A DNA stretch of 64,000 bases from Paenibacillus piscarius. Lineage in GTDB: Bacteria > Bacillota > Bacilli > Paenibacillales > Paenibacillaceae. This document shows, piece after piece, positions 33,829 through 42,587 of this stretch. The position numbers and the translations under genes are program-made. How positions within the stretch are numbered: position 1 is the first letter of the stretch; each line of letters opens with the position of its first letter. Below the pieces are notes generated by a model, which saw only the letters and a program-made list of their open reading frames with translations, was not told the DNA's origin and searched no databases. The stretch spans positions 604,899 through 668,898 of the forward strand of contig NZ_JAIEUI010000001.1 of assembly GCF_022234545.1 (NCBI RefSeq). The letters are read 5' to 3'.

Positions 33829-34335
33829 TTACGGGGCCTTCGTTGCAGCCGGGGAAGGGGACGGCTTCACCTGGTGCAGCTGGGCGGTGCGGTTCAGGCT
33901 GCGCTTAATCAGCACCGGCAGGCCAGGCTTCAGCTTGGCGGCGTCCTCCGGCTTCAGCTTCCCCTCCCTGACGAATTCATCCAGCTTGAGACTGGCGGCT
34001 TCGCTCAGCTTCTGGACGTACTGCTCTTCGCTCCAGCCCTTCTTCTCCTTGGCCAGCCCGGCGAGTGTCTTGCCGGAGGCCAAGCTTCGGATCAGCTCAG
34101 AGCGGTCCATGCCCAGGAGACCTGCGGTCTCGTTCACGATGAAATGCGCGCCGGCTCTGAAGTTCCGCTCCCCGTGATGGTGGTGGGGATGACCATGCTC
34201 CGGACCGGCGTGGACGGAATCTCTCGGTGCGCCTGGAGTGGCCCGGGGCGGCTGCTCGGCCCAGGCTGAGACTGGAGCCGCCGCAAGCATTATGGCTGCG
34301 GCCCAGACGGTTATTGTTCTTGTTCTTTGGCTCAA
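33829..34335 (-). CDS. Secreted protein of unknown function
   Basis: A 168-residue protein with an N-terminal signal peptide (about residues 7-26, ending SAWA) and no lipobox. A His-rich patch lies near residues 44-57. Two helical repeats of about 40 residues follow: RSELIRSLASGKTLAGLAKE and EEQYVQKLSEAASLKLDEFV. The C-terminus is basic and rich in Ser and Pro. I do not recognise the family. The His-rich stretch could bind metal, but this is only an inference. It is a single gene on its strand. Confidence 0.75.
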   Translation of the reverse strand: MSQRTRTITVWAAAIMLAAAPVSAWAEQPPRATPGAPRDSVHAGPEHGHPHHHHGERNFRAGAHFIVNETAGLLGMDRSELIRSLASGKTLAGLAKEKKGWSEEQYVQKLSEAASLKLDEFVREGKLKPEDAAKLKPGLPVLIKRSLNRTAQLHQVKPSPSPAATKAP

Positions 34336-34471
34336 ATGGGATCACCTCTTCTTCACGTTTGGACGGCCTGAAATTCGCCGGCACAGTTCATGGGTAATAA
34401 AGTGTGTGCAATTATTAGGGATTCACCGAATGCCCTCAGGATATACATACATGATTCAGATCAGCAATTAC

Positions 34472-34497
34472 TATAATAAGCACATGCTTCGGGGAGG
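34472..34497 (+). promoter_or_regulatory. -10 box and ribosome site of the aromatic-acid-exporter-like gene
   Basis: TATAAT at 34472-34477 places the likely transcript start near 34484. GGGGAGG at 34491-34497 is too close to the ATG at 34499 but well spaced from the TTG at 34505. Confidence 0.5.
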
Positions 34498-34504
34498 GAT
34501 GAAT

Positions 34505-35560
34505 TTGGCTTTTGGCGCCCGCATACTCAAGACCGGAATGGCCGTTACGCTTGCGCTGTATCTGTCCGTTCTATTTAACTTTGCTTCTCCTGTAGGGGCA
34601 GCCATTGCGGCGATCTTCGCCATGCAGCCGTCCCTGTACAGGTCCTGGCGGTATTTCCTGGATCAGATTCAGACCAGTACCATGGGGGCGGTGATCGCGC
34701 TGCTCGCCGGAATGGTGCTGTCCAATGAACCGATTGCGGTCGGGCTGGTATGTATTCTGGTCATTATGATCAGCATGAAAATGAACCGCGCCGACACGAT
34801 CGGCCTGACGCTGGTCACCGTTATCTCCGTCATGGAGGCCTCCGGGCAGTGGCAATTTGCGTTAACCCGGTTCCTGCTGACATTGACCGGCATCCTCTCA
34901 GCTTTTATTATCAATATATCTGTATTTCCGCCGCAGCCGCGCAAGCAGTACATCCAGCAGATCGAGAGTGTATTCACGAGCCTGTCGCTGCTGCTGCGGA
35001 CCGCTGTCTCCCATGAGATGAAGGAAAGTGTCTTCCGGGATGAGAAGAACGGCCTGGAGGGCTCGATCAAGGCGCTGGCTGACAAGTATGCCTTGTTCGA
35101 GGAAGAGCAGAAGCAGCTCAAGAGGGCCAAGTACAGTCAGACCAGACAGATGGTTGTCTATAAGAATCTGCTGAATTCGCTGCAAAAAGGGTATCAGGTA
35201 CTCGAAGCTATCGACCGCCACTATTTCCAGGCCGAGCGCACGGAGCATACGGATGAGCTGTTCGACCGGCATCTGGAGCAGCTGATCAAGTACCACGAAT
35301 ACATTCTGCTGAAATTCGAGGATAAGCTGAAGCCCGGCGCGAATGACTCGGAGCCGCTGGCGGAAGACAATGATAACTTCCTTAAGGCCGCGATTGACGG
35401 CTATGACCCGGCGAAGGCCGGTCAGCTCCGTCTGTCAGTGGTGGCGGCAGCTATCTATGATTACGGCTACCAGCTGGAGCGTCTGGATAAGGTGGCTGAC
35501 CAGATTAACCGGATGAACGGGGAGGACAAGGACAGCACCGTGCTTCATGACAAAATGTAA
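34505..35560 (+). CDS. Aromatic acid exporter family protein (ArAE/FUSC-like)
   Basis: A 351-residue protein with four or more membrane helices in the first 145 residues and a cytoplasmic helical C-terminal half, the layout of PF06081. The N-terminus GARILKTGMAVTLALYLSVLF and the following AAIAAIFAMQPSLYRSWRYFLDQIQTS match that family. It is thought to export aromatic or other small acids; the substrate is unknown. I chose the TTG start at 34505, seven bases after GGGAGG; an ATG at 34499 is in frame. HelD follows after 53 bp. Confidence 0.85.
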   Translation: MAFGARILKTGMAVTLALYLSVLFNFASPVGAAIAAIFAMQPSLYRSWRYFLDQIQTSTMGAVIALLAGMVLSNEPIAVGLVCILVIMISMKMNRADTIGLTLVTVISVMEASGQWQFALTRFLLTLTGILSAFIINISVFPPQPRKQYIQQIESVFTSLSLLLRTAVSHEMKESVFRDEKNGLEGSIKALADKYALFEEEQKQLKRAKYSQTRQMVVYKNLLNSLQKGYQVLEAIDRHYFQAERTEHTDELFDRHLEQLIKYHEYILLKFEDKLKPGANDSEPLAEDNDNFLKAAIDGYDPAKAGQLRLSVVAAAIYDYGYQLERLDKVADQINRMNGEDKDSTVLHDKM

Positions 35561-35613
35561 ACGGACGCTGTATTCAGCGAAAGCGAATAAGTGAACCTTT
35601 CAAAGGGGATGAG

Positions 35614-37977
35614 ATGCACTTGGACAAACAAGATCGAGAGTGGCAGAAGGAGCAGCAGCGGGTAACAGGAATTACCAGGCTGTTATCCGGCCGTATCCGG
35701 CTGCTGTCGGAGGAGCTGGGACTCCACCGGACAGATGTCGTGGATATGCGCAAGGACTTCTGGGAAGAGGTGACCGTGAACTTCAGCAGCCCGGACGATC
35801 TGGGGGAGACCTCGACCAGCCTGCGGCAGCAGGCCCAGATTCTGAATGAGCGTGAACGCCATCATCTGCAGTCCAGTAAGGCGCTTAAGAAATATAAGAA
35901 GCTGGTCGTCTCCCCTTATTTCGGGCGGATTGATTTCAAGGAATCCATAGCTGAGCCGGCTGAACGGATCTATCTCGGCATCGGCTCGCTGATGGAGGAT
36001 GACGGGACCTTCCTCATCTATGACTGGCGGGCGCCAATATCGAGCTTATATTATGATGGCGCACCGGGTCCTGCCGCCTATGAGACGCCCGGAGGTCTGA
36101 TTACCGGGACGATGGAGCTTAAACGCCAGTTCGTCATCGACGACGGCGAAATTGAGGTGATGTTCGACACCGGTATGACGATCGGCGATGAGCTGCTGCA
36201 GCAGGTGCTGAGCCATAGTGCGGATGACCGGATGAAGTCGATTGTGGCTACCATCCAGAAGGAACAGAATGCAGTGATCCGCAATGACCGCAGCCGGATG
36301 CTGGTGGTGCAGGGGGCAGCCGGCAGCGGGAAAACCTCGGCGGCGCTCCAGCGGGTAGCCTATCTGCTCTACAAATACCGCGAGGTGCTTCAGGCCGATC
36401 AGATGCTGCTCTTCTCGCCGAACCCGTTGTTCAACAGCTACGTATCTACGGTGCTGCCGGAGCTGGGCGAGGAGAATATGCAGCAGACCACCTTCCAGAT
36501 GTATCTGGAGCACCGGCTGGGCCAGGAGTTTCAGCTGGAGGATGTGTTCAGCCAGACGGAGAGCCTGCTGAATGCGCCGGATGCACCGGAGGCTGCAATC
36601 CGCAGAGAAGGCATTGCCTACAAGTCTTCTGTGGTGTTCCTGGATGTTATCCGGCGTTATGTGAACCTGCTTGAGCATGAGGGGATGCTGTTCAAGCCGC
36701 TGATGTTCCAGGGGCGGGCGGTGGTCAGCAAGGAAGAGATGGTGCGCCAGTTCTACAGCTATGATCCCGGAATCAAGCTGGCGAACCGGATTGAACTGAT
36801 GACAGGCTGGCTGCTGAAGCGCGTCGCTGCGTTCGGGACAGAAGAGCGGACTGCGGCATGGGTGGATGAGCAGATCGAGCTGATGGACAACAGCGATTAT
36901 CAGCGGGCCTACAACATGATGCGCCGCAAGGGCGGCGGACATAACGAGAGCTTCGATGATTATGAGATGGAGCGGGTCCTGCTCGCCCGGTATGTGGTGA
37001 GCCAGAAGCTCAAGCCGCTGCGCGGGTGGACCAAGCGTGGCCGGTTCGTGGATGTGAAGGGCCTGTACAGCAGACTGTTCCAGGACCGCGTATTCATCGA
37101 GAGCCTGGATAACCGCCAGCCGCTGCCTGAGGCGTGGGAAGAGATTTGTGAATATACACTGGCTGTGCTTGGCCGGAATGAGCTGGCGTATGAGGATGCC
37201 ACTCCGTTCCTGTATTTGAAGGAGCTAAGCCAGGGGTTCCGCACGAATACGCTGATCCGGCATGTCATTGTCGATGAGGTGCAGGATTACTCCCCGTTCC
37301 AGCTCGAATTCATGCGCCGGTTGTTCCCGCGGGCCAAAATGACGGTGCTGGGCGACCTCAACCAGGCCATCTATGCCCAAGGAGAGGTGCTTGGTGATCT
37401 GGCCGGACTGGTCAGTATCTACGGGGAAGAGAATACCGAAGTGATCTCATTAACCCGCAGCTACCGCTCCACCTATGAGATTGTTGAATTTACCCGGGCA
37501 ATGATTCCCGGCGGCGAGAAGATCATTCCCTTCAACCGGCGGGGAGAGGAGCCGCTGCTGACCGTGGTGGACAGTGAATCAGACCTGCTCTCTTCCGTGG
37601 AGAAGGATGTGCTGGGGCTTCATGCCCGGGGCTATCACTATGTGGCGGTCATCTGCAAATCGGCCGAGGAGAGCGCACAGGTGCACAGCGCACTGGAGCA
37701 GAAGCTGGGGGTGCGGCTGGTGACGAAGGAAACGCCTAATTTTCAAAAAGGGACACTGGTGCTTCCCGCCTATCTCGCCAAGGGTGTCGAGTTCGATGCG
37801 GTGATCATCTATGACGGCTCAGCCGCGAAGTACGGCCGGGAACATGAGCGCAAGCTGTTCTATACCGCCTGCACCCGGGCTATGCATCTGCTGCATATCT
37901 ATAGCCTGGGACAGCCCAGCCCGTTCCTGCCTGCTGCGGTACGCGAGACGGTTGCGGCAGGCACAAGCCAGAACTGA
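35614..37977 (+). CDS. helD: HelD-type RNA polymerase recycling helicase
   Basis: A 787-residue UvrD-like superfamily 1 helicase. The N-terminal arm is coiled-coil, as in HelD (residues about 1-120). Then come the HelD signature FGRIDFKES, IGSLMEDDGTFLIYDWRAPISSLYY, Walker A AAGSGKTSAALQRVAYLLYKYR, motif II VIVDEVQDYSPFQLEF, motif III LGDLNQAIYAQGE, and the C-terminal YTACTRAMHLLHIY. HelD clears stalled RNA polymerase from DNA in Gram-positive bacteria. The ATG follows AAAGGGGATGAG. Confidence 0.95.
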   Translation: MHLDKQDREWQKEQQRVTGITRLLSGRIRLLSEELGLHRTDVVDMRKDFWEEVTVNFSSPDDLGETSTSLRQQAQILNERERHHLQSSKALKKYKKLVVSPYFGRIDFKESIAEPAERIYLGIGSLMEDDGTFLIYDWRAPISSLYYDGAPGPAAYETPGGLITGTMELKRQFVIDDGEIEVMFDTGMTIGDELLQQVLSHSADDRMKSIVATIQKEQNAVIRNDRSRMLVVQGAAGSGKTSAALQRVAYLLYKYREVLQADQMLLFSPNPLFNSYVSTVLPELGEENMQQTTFQMYLEHRLGQEFQLEDVFSQTESLLNAPDAPEAAIRREGIAYKSSVVFLDVIRRYVNLLEHEGMLFKPLMFQGRAVVSKEEMVRQFYSYDPGIKLANRIELMTGWLLKRVAAFGTEERTAAWVDEQIELMDNSDYQRAYNMMRRKGGGHNESFDDYEMERVLLARYVVSQKLKPLRGWTKRGRFVDVKGLYSRLFQDRVFIESLDNRQPLPEAWEEICEYTLAVLGRNELAYEDATPFLYLKELSQGFRTNTLIRHVIVDEVQDYSPFQLEFMRRLFPRAKMTVLGDLNQAIYAQGEVLGDLAGLVSIYGEENTEVISLTRSYRSTYEIVEFTRAMIPGGEKIIPFNRRGEEPLLTVVDSESDLLSSVEKDVLGLHARGYHYVAVICKSAEESAQVHSALEQKLGVRLVTKETPNFQKGTLVLPAYLAKGVEFDAVIIYDGSAAKYGREHERKLFYTACTRAMHLLHIYSLGQPSPFLPAAVRETVAAGTSQN

Positions 37978-37981
37978 ATAT

Positions 37982-38022
37982 AAAGAAGCCGCCTGCGTAT
38001 ATCGTGCAGGCGGTTTCTTCTT
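37982..38022. terminator. Terminator between convergent genes
   Basis: AAAGAAGCCGCCTGC pairs with GCAGGCGGTTTCTT (one G-U pair), with a T-rich flank. It serves helD on the plus strand and the MFS gene on the minus strand. Confidence 0.75.
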
Positions 38023-38023
38023 G

Positions 38024-39241
38024 TTATGACGAGAGGTGAGTTATACCCGGCTTAGTGCTCCGGCCGGAGATAAGAATGGCGAGATACACAGCGAGCAACA
38101 GAGCAGGGGCAAGGATGGAATAACGATACATTACCGCATAGCTGGTATATAGAGCGATTACGCCGAGCAGCATGGAGCCGACGGCTACGCCCAGATCGAG
38201 CGAATTGAAGAACATTCCGTTGGCGAAGCCGCGCTGGCGCGGTCCGACCGACTGGATCATCCAGGTCTGCAGCGCCGGCTGCATTGAGCCGAAGCCGATT
38301 CCGTAGCAGAGGGCAGCGGGGAACAAAGCGGCTGTGGACGAAGCATAAGACAGCAGCAGCAGACCTGCGGAGATGAACAGGCTGCCCGGAATCAGCAGGG
38401 CAGCCGGACCGAAGCGGTCATAGATTCTGCCGGAGAGCGGGCGGACAATGACGATGGCCACGACATTGAACAGGAAGAAGTAGGCGATATGCGGGAGCTG
38501 CCGCTCCGCGCCGTATAGTGCCAGGAAGCCCAGCAGTCCTCCGTAGGAGATGGACAGCAGGAAGTTAAGCAGGCAAGGCAGCAGTAATCTGCGGGAAGCT
38601 CCGCTCCCGGAGGCGGAAGCCGGAGCTTCGTGCGGCTCCTGATGCCCGGCGGGCAGAGAGCGGGCCAGGCGGAAGCCCAGCGGCAGAATCAGCGCCAGTG
38701 CTGCCGCAGCGCCGAGCAGCAGGGAGCCGAAGCCCGGACCCTGCAGCAGGCTCAGGCCGATGAGCGGTCCTATCGACATGGCCAGACTGGTCGAGAGGCC
38801 GAAGTAGCCCATGCCTTCACCCATCCGCCGGACCGGGATGACATCTGAGGCCATGGTCGGGAATGCGGTGCTTGTCATGCCGAAGCCTATGCCGAACAGC
38901 ACGCGCAGCAGCAGCATAACAAGGATACTGCCGGTGAAGTAATATCCGGCCAGCGCCGTCAGCAGAATGGCAAGGCCGAGGAAGATCAGCAGGTTGCGGC
39001 CGCCCTTCTCCATCGCCCGCGCCGAGAACAGGCGGGCGACGATGGCGCTGAGCGCAAACAGGCTGGTCACCAGGCTGACCTGTACCGATGTGCCATGAAG
39101 AGTGTCTTCAACATAGGCAGGCAGAGTGGATAAGGTCATTTGCAGTGCGGTGAATAATAACAGGTTGCAGAGTGTAAGTGTGACGAAGGATGAGGTCCAT
39201 AACCGTTCGGGTGACTGTTTCAATGTTTCTAATGGTTTCAA
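38024..39241 (-). CDS. MFS transporter
   Basis: A 405-residue major-facilitator protein with twelve predicted helices. The loop 2-3 motif is ARLFSARAMEKGGRN; helix 5 has GEGMGYFGLSTSLAMSIGPLIG, and the matching loop in the second half is VRPLSGRIYDRFGP. This resembles multidrug or metabolite efflux pumps. It lies 12 bp after a MarR-type repressor gene on the same strand, which fits a repressor-pump operon. A bidirectional terminator follows. Confidence 0.92.
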   Translation of the reverse strand: MKPLETLKQSPERLWTSSFVTLTLCNLLLFTALQMTLSTLPAYVEDTLHGTSVQVSLVTSLFALSAIVARLFSARAMEKGGRNLLIFLGLAILLTALAGYYFTGSILVMLLLRVLFGIGFGMTSTAFPTMASDVIPVRRMGEGMGYFGLSTSLAMSIGPLIGLSLLQGPGFGSLLLGAAAALALILPLGFRLARSLPAGHQEPHEAPASASGSGASRRLLLPCLLNFLLSISYGGLLGFLALYGAERQLPHIAYFFLFNVVAIVIVRPLSGRIYDRFGPAALLIPGSLFISAGLLLLSYASSTAALFPAALCYGIGFGSMQPALQTWMIQSVGPRQRGFANGMFFNSLDLGVAVGSMLLGVIALYTSYAVMYRYSILAPALLLAVYLAILISGRSTKPGITHLSS

Positions 39242-39253
39242 CGAGGCAGACTC

Positions 39254-39784
39254 CTATTCATGTTGTAGATTTCCGGTGTTGTGGTAGATATGCTCCAGCA
39301 TACTGCGGAGCTCTTCAAGCTGCTGTGCACTGAGCCCGGCTACAGCTGCGTTCGTGGCCTGGCGCTCCAGTGAAAGCGTACTGTTGATCAGCTCTTTCCC
39401 CTCTTCGGTTGCATAGAGCTGGAAGGCCCGGCGGTCCCCGGGATTAGGCTGTTTGCGGATGAAGCCCTTCTTCAGCAGCAGCTCCACGATCCGCGCGGTG
39501 GTCGGCTGGTCTTTGGCGGCCGTATCGGCTACTTCCTTCTGGTTCATTCCGCTGCGGTCGCAGATGATCAGCAGGGTGGACCATTGCTCGGGGGTAATGT
39601 CATACGGCTTCAGCGCCCGGGCGAAGCTGACAGAGATCCGCCGGTGGGTTGAGCCCAGCAGGAAGCCGAGAAATTGCTGCGGGGAGGAATCGGACAGGGA
39701 ATTGCCCAAGGAGTTAGACAAGGAATTGGAGGAGAAACTGGACAAGGAACTGGGCAAGGAATCGGACGAGTGATCAGACATCAT
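39254..39784 (-). CDS. MarR family repressor with Ser-rich N-terminal tail
   Basis: A 176-residue regulator with a standard MarR core (residues about 40-176), including ITPEQWSTLLIICDRSG, NQKEVADTAAKDQPTTARIVELL and GDRRAFQLYATEEGKEL. The first 35 residues are Ser, Leu and Asn rich and come from a 12-bp tandem DNA repeat. The start at 39784 lies seven bases after AAGGAG; two neighbouring ATG codons are possible. It most likely represses itself and the pump gene that follows, through a 10-bp inverted repeat at the promoter. Confidence 0.87.
   Translation of the reverse strand: MMSDHSSDSLPSSLSSFSSNSLSNSLGNSLSDSSPQQFLGFLLGSTHRRISVSFARALKPYDITPEQWSTLLIICDRSGMNQKEVADTAAKDQPTTARIVELLLKKGFIRKQPNPGDRRAFQLYATEEGKELINSTLSLERQATNAAVAGLSAQQLEELRSMLEHIYHNTGNLQHE
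39693..39764. repeat. 12-bp tandem repeat, six units, inside the MarR gene
   Basis: Six units follow the pattern GACAAGGAATTG with changes. They are in frame and encode the Ser/Leu-rich tail of the repressor, so copy-number change would not shift the frame. Confidence 0.65.
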
Positions 39785-39802
39785 GAGCATGCTCCTTAGA
39801 TA

Positions 39803-39845
39803 TACTTGTTATGACAATTATAATTATAACAAGTAATTTAGTCAA
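39803..39845 (-). promoter_or_regulatory. Promoter and operator of the MarR-MFS operon
   Basis: On the minus strand TTGACT (39840-39845) and TATAAT (39817-39822) are 17 bp apart. The inverted repeat TACTTGTTAT (39803-39812) and ATAACAAGTA (39826-39835) spans the -10 box and start site, the classic position of a MarR autoregulatory operator. Confidence 0.85.
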
Positions 39846-39925
39846 GGGTTAGGCGTTGAGGCGGGGCAACTGAGTGGGAGGGAGGAAAGTAAAAGGTAGA
39901 GTCCCAAGTACCGTTCCTGCGCATC

Positions 39926-40305
39926 AAATATAATCGGTTTTTCGACTATATCCAGCCAAGTGTCATCGTGCGAGGGAAATGAAATCGGTTTTTCGACTAC
40001 ATCCGTCCAAGTATCATCATGTGAGCGAAATGTGATCGGTTTTCCGACTACATCCGGCCAAGTATCATCGTGCGAGCAAAATGTAATCGGTTTTTCGATT
40101 ATATCCAGCCAAGTGTCATCGTGTGAGCGAAATGTGATCGGTTTTTCGACTATATCCAGCCAAGTGTCATCGTGCGAGCGAAATGTAATCGGTTTTTCGA
40201 CTACATCCGGCCAAGTATCATCGTGCGAGCAAAATGTAATCGGTTTTTCGACTACATCCGTTCAAGTACCATCGTGTGAGCGAAATGTGATCGGTTTTTC
40301 ACACA
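39926..40305. repeat. Tandem hairpin array 2, eight copies, 51-bp period
   Basis: Eight units begin at 39926, 39977, 40028, 40079, 40130, 40181, 40232 and 40283, each exactly 51 bp apart; the last is partial. The core AAATGTAATCGGTTTTTCGA followed by CTACATCCGG matches array 1 on the other strand. The core can fold as ATGTARTCG/CGAYTACAT with a loop of about 6 bases. A plus-strand frame is open across the array (17-residue repeats) but in a different register from array 1. Confidence 0.88.
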
Positions 40306-40328
40306 CATATTACTTGCCTGCACATCAA

Positions 40329-40363
40329 AAAGCCCCTCTCCGCAGAAGCGGCAAGGGGCTTGG
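40329..40363 (-). terminator. Terminator of the transaldolase gene
   Basis: On the minus strand AAGCCCCTTGCCGC pairs with GCGGAGAGGGGCTT (G-U and small mismatches), followed by TTTTTG. Confidence 0.8.
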
Positions 40364-40389
40364 GAAATCAGTAATCAGATAAAGTGTGC

Positions 40390-41037
40390 TTAAGCCTTCG
40401 GAACAGTCTCCCAGTCCTTCAGGAACCGCTCGATTCCGTTGTCGGTCAGCGGGTGCTTCCAGAGGGAAGGCAGCAGGGTGCCCGGGATAGTAGCGATATG
40501 CGCGCCGGCGAGGGCGGCCTGCTCCACATGGGCGATGTTGCGGATACTGGCGGCGATGATCTCGGACTTCAGGTCATAGTTGGCCAGAATCGTCTTCAGT
40601 TCCTTGATCAGCTTCATGCCGTCTACACCGATATCATCAAGACGTCCGACGAACGGACTGATATAAGTAGCTCCTGCCTTGGCTGCCATGAGGCCCTGTG
40701 CCGCGGAGAAGATGAGGGTTACGTTGGTTTTGATGCCTTTCTTGGTCAATTCATAGCAGGCTTCCAGGCCATCTTCGGTCATTGGCAGCTTGATAACCAC
40801 GTTCGGAGCCCATTCTGCGATCTCGTAGGCTTCCTTCAGCATCTCTTCGGCCTTAAGCCCGATAACTTCGGCGCTGACAGGACCGGGAACGATAGCTACG
40901 ATCTCCTTGATGACATCCTTAAACAATCTGCCTTCCTTGGCGATCAGCGACGGGTTCGTCGTTACGCCATCCACTAAACCGAGGCGGGTGATGCGTTTGA
41001 TTTCCTCAATATTTCCGGTATCCAAGAAAAACTTCAT
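40390..41037 (-). CDS. Transaldolase / fructose-6-phosphate aldolase (TalC type)
   Basis: A 215-residue short transaldolase, the normal size for the TalC/FSA group. It begins [16 protein letters not shown], then [14 protein letters not shown]. The Schiff-base lysine is in [10 protein letters not shown], followed by [16 protein letters not shown] and [11 protein letters not shown]. The group includes both transaldolases and fructose-6-phosphate aldolases. The ATG at 41037 follows AGGGAGGATTCTGGAA. It works in the same pathway as the ribose-5-phosphate isomerase encoded 1.5 kb away on the other strand. Confidence 0.93.
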   Translation of the reverse strand: MKFFLDTGNIEEIKRITRLGLVDGVTTNPSLIAKEGRLFKDVIKEIVAIVPGPVSAEVIGLKAEEMLKEAYEIAEWAPNVVIKLPMTEDGLEACYELTKKGIKTNVTLIFSAAQGLMAAKAGATYISPFVGRLDDIGVDGMKLIKELKTILANYDLKSEIIAASIRNIAHVEQAALAGAHIATIPGTLLPSLWKHPLTDNGIERFLKDWETVPKA

Positions 41038-41273
41038 TTCCAGAATCCTCCCTTGATTTCGTATGGATTGACAAACAGCAGGCTCCACTTCATTATGAGA
41101 CATGCCAGGTCAAGTTTCAACTGTTAATTTGAATATCTCAAAATAACTTTATGGACCGGCAGTAAAACTCATTTTCGCAGCATGACGCATCACGGGCTAC
41201 TTCTGCCGGGCATAATTCCATGATAATATAGAAGCGGTATGGTTTCATAACAGGCGATTGGCTGGTGAAAATA

Positions 41274-41738
41274 ATGTTTACTATACTTGCAGGCGCCGTG
41301 CTGTTTCTGCTGCTGGCCGCCGGAATCATCGCATACCAGAACAGCAGAATCCTCGCTGAGCAGAAGACGGAGGCATCGAGACCGCATACCGGCAAGCGGA
41401 TGTATTCCGTCTATAATCAGAGCTTCACCCCGGAGACGGAGCTGCCGGCAGCGGTTCCGCTGTTTCAGTTCACGGCAGGTGAGGGCGGAGCGGAAGCCGT
41501 CCGCGCCTTGTGCAGGGTCGCCGCCGGTACAGGCGAAATGGCTTTATCCGAGGCGCAGCATTATATGCTGGGCATTCTCCGCCAGGCCGCGCTTCAGGGA
41601 GGCCTGCTGAAGGTAGCAGCTTTTGCTGATAACGCTGTCTACACGGGAGAGAAGGAATTGATCCAGGCGCTGGAGGCTGCGGCGAGGGAGGAGGCAGAAC
41701 ATGCAGATCACCGTCAACAGGATCGTTCTGACGGTTGA
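41274..41738 (+). CDS. Single-pass membrane protein of unknown function
   Basis: A 154-residue protein with an N-terminal membrane helix (TILAGAVLFLLLAAGIIAY) and a soluble part of about 125 residues with two helical blocks, AEAVRALCRVAAGTGEMALS and QHYMLGILRQAALQGG. I do not recognise a family. It overlaps the macro-domain gene by 38 bp, so the two are co-translated and probably work together. The start is ATG 41274 or a GTG nine bases earlier; neither has a strong ribosome site. Confidence 0.7.
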   Translation: MFTILAGAVLFLLLAAGIIAYQNSRILAEQKTEASRPHTGKRMYSVYNQSFTPETELPAAVPLFQFTAGEGGAEAVRALCRVAAGTGEMALSEAQHYMLGILRQAALQGGLLKVAAFADNAVYTGEKELIQALEAAAREEAEHADHRQQDRSDG

Positions 41739-42255
41739 ACAAGGCGACATTACCGCCTGGAATGGCGAGATGATTGTGAATGCTTCGAACTCCGGTCTGT
41801 ACGGAGGCGGAGGGGTGGACGGGGCGATCCACCGGGCCGGCGGCCCGCGGATTGCTGAAGAATGCGCCGAAATCCGCTGCAGGCAGGGCGGCATTCTCCC
41901 TGGTGAAGCGGCGCTGACCAGTGCGGGCCTGCTGCATTTTCGCGGCGTGATACATACGGTCGGACCGATCTGGAAGGGCGGCTCCGCCGGAGAAGCAGTG
42001 GTGCTGTCCAGATGCTACCAGAGCAGTCTGGATCTGGCTTGCGCCCAGGGGGTGCAGAGTCTGGCTTTTCCGAATATCAGCACCGGGATCTATAACTTCC
42101 CGAAGGAGCTGGCCTGCCGGACAGCGCTGGATTCCGTCATTCAATATGTGCGCGGGAAGGACCCGGCAGAGCTGACACTGCGGCGGATTGACTTCGTGTG
42201 CTTCGAGCAGGATAACGCCGAGCTGTACCGTGCGGAATTAGAGGCTTACAGCTAA
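41701..42255 (+). CDS. Macro-domain protein (ADP-ribose hydrolase type)
   Basis: A 184-residue protein that is almost entirely a macro domain. Its ligand loop reads IVNASNSGLYGGGGVDGAIHRAGG and its second loop FPNISTGIYNFPKELA; both match MacroD/YmdB-like enzymes that remove ADP-ribose from proteins or O-acetyl-ADP-ribose. GGGAGGAGG lies before the ATG, inside the end of the upstream membrane-protein gene. Confidence 0.93.
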   Translation: MQITVNRIVLTVEQGDITAWNGEMIVNASNSGLYGGGGVDGAIHRAGGPRIAEECAEIRCRQGGILPGEAALTSAGLLHFRGVIHTVGPIWKGGSAGEAVVLSRCYQSSLDLACAQGVQSLAFPNISTGIYNFPKELACRTALDSVIQYVRGKDPAELTLRRIDFVCFEQDNAELYRAELEAYS

Positions 42256-42287
42256 GCAGGGAGTACATCACTGGCAGCAGCCGGGAC

Positions 42288-42485
42288 TCACGCGTGGTAT
42301 TTGCCTACGGGTGCGTTCAGTACCCATTCAAGCATCAGGACCATGTCCTGTACCCGGGTCAGCTGGACCTCCAGGCCCGCACGCTGCGGGTCATCTCCCG
42401 GCAAGGCGGCAAGCCGCGACTCCAGCGATCTGCGCTGAAGCGTCATTTCGTTGATTTTGGACTGAATCTGGTTCTCGGTTCTCAT
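42288..42485 (-). CDS. Small coiled-coil protein of unknown function
   Basis: A 65-residue helical protein (MRTENQIQSKINEMTLQRRS, then LESRLAALPGDDPQR and VQLTRVQDMVLMLEWVLNAP) that looks like two helices joined by a GDDP turn. The ATG at 42485 follows AGGAGGAACCCGG. It is convergent with the macro-domain gene and divergent from rpiA. Confidence 0.72.
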   Translation of the reverse strand: MRTENQIQSKINEMTLQRRSLESRLAALPGDDPQRAGLEVQLTRVQDMVLMLEWVLNAPVGKYHA

Positions 42486-42587
42486 CCGGGTTCCTCCTGA
42501 CAGGCAATTTGCAAATTGTATTACCAACGGGACGGCTTGGCCGTCGCTTGCTTCATCCATTATACCGGATAATTTGGAGGGAATAAA

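Noticed and set aside
33016-34269. A 417-residue open frame on the plus strand
   Set aside because: It overlaps the PAP2 gene in another frame and the secreted-protein gene on the other strand. Its product is Arg/Gly-rich with no domain.
36046-36942. A 298-residue His- and Leu-rich open frame on the minus strand
   Set aside because: Antisense shadow of helD, with composition typical of such shadows.
15201-40305. CRISPR arrays as an explanation for the two tandem arrays
   Set aside because: The spacers are similar within an array, the repeat and spacer together are only 51 bp, and no cas genes are present.
39960-40382. A 140-residue repeat protein on the plus strand
   Set aside because: Same argument; it would also run into the terminator of the transaldolase gene.
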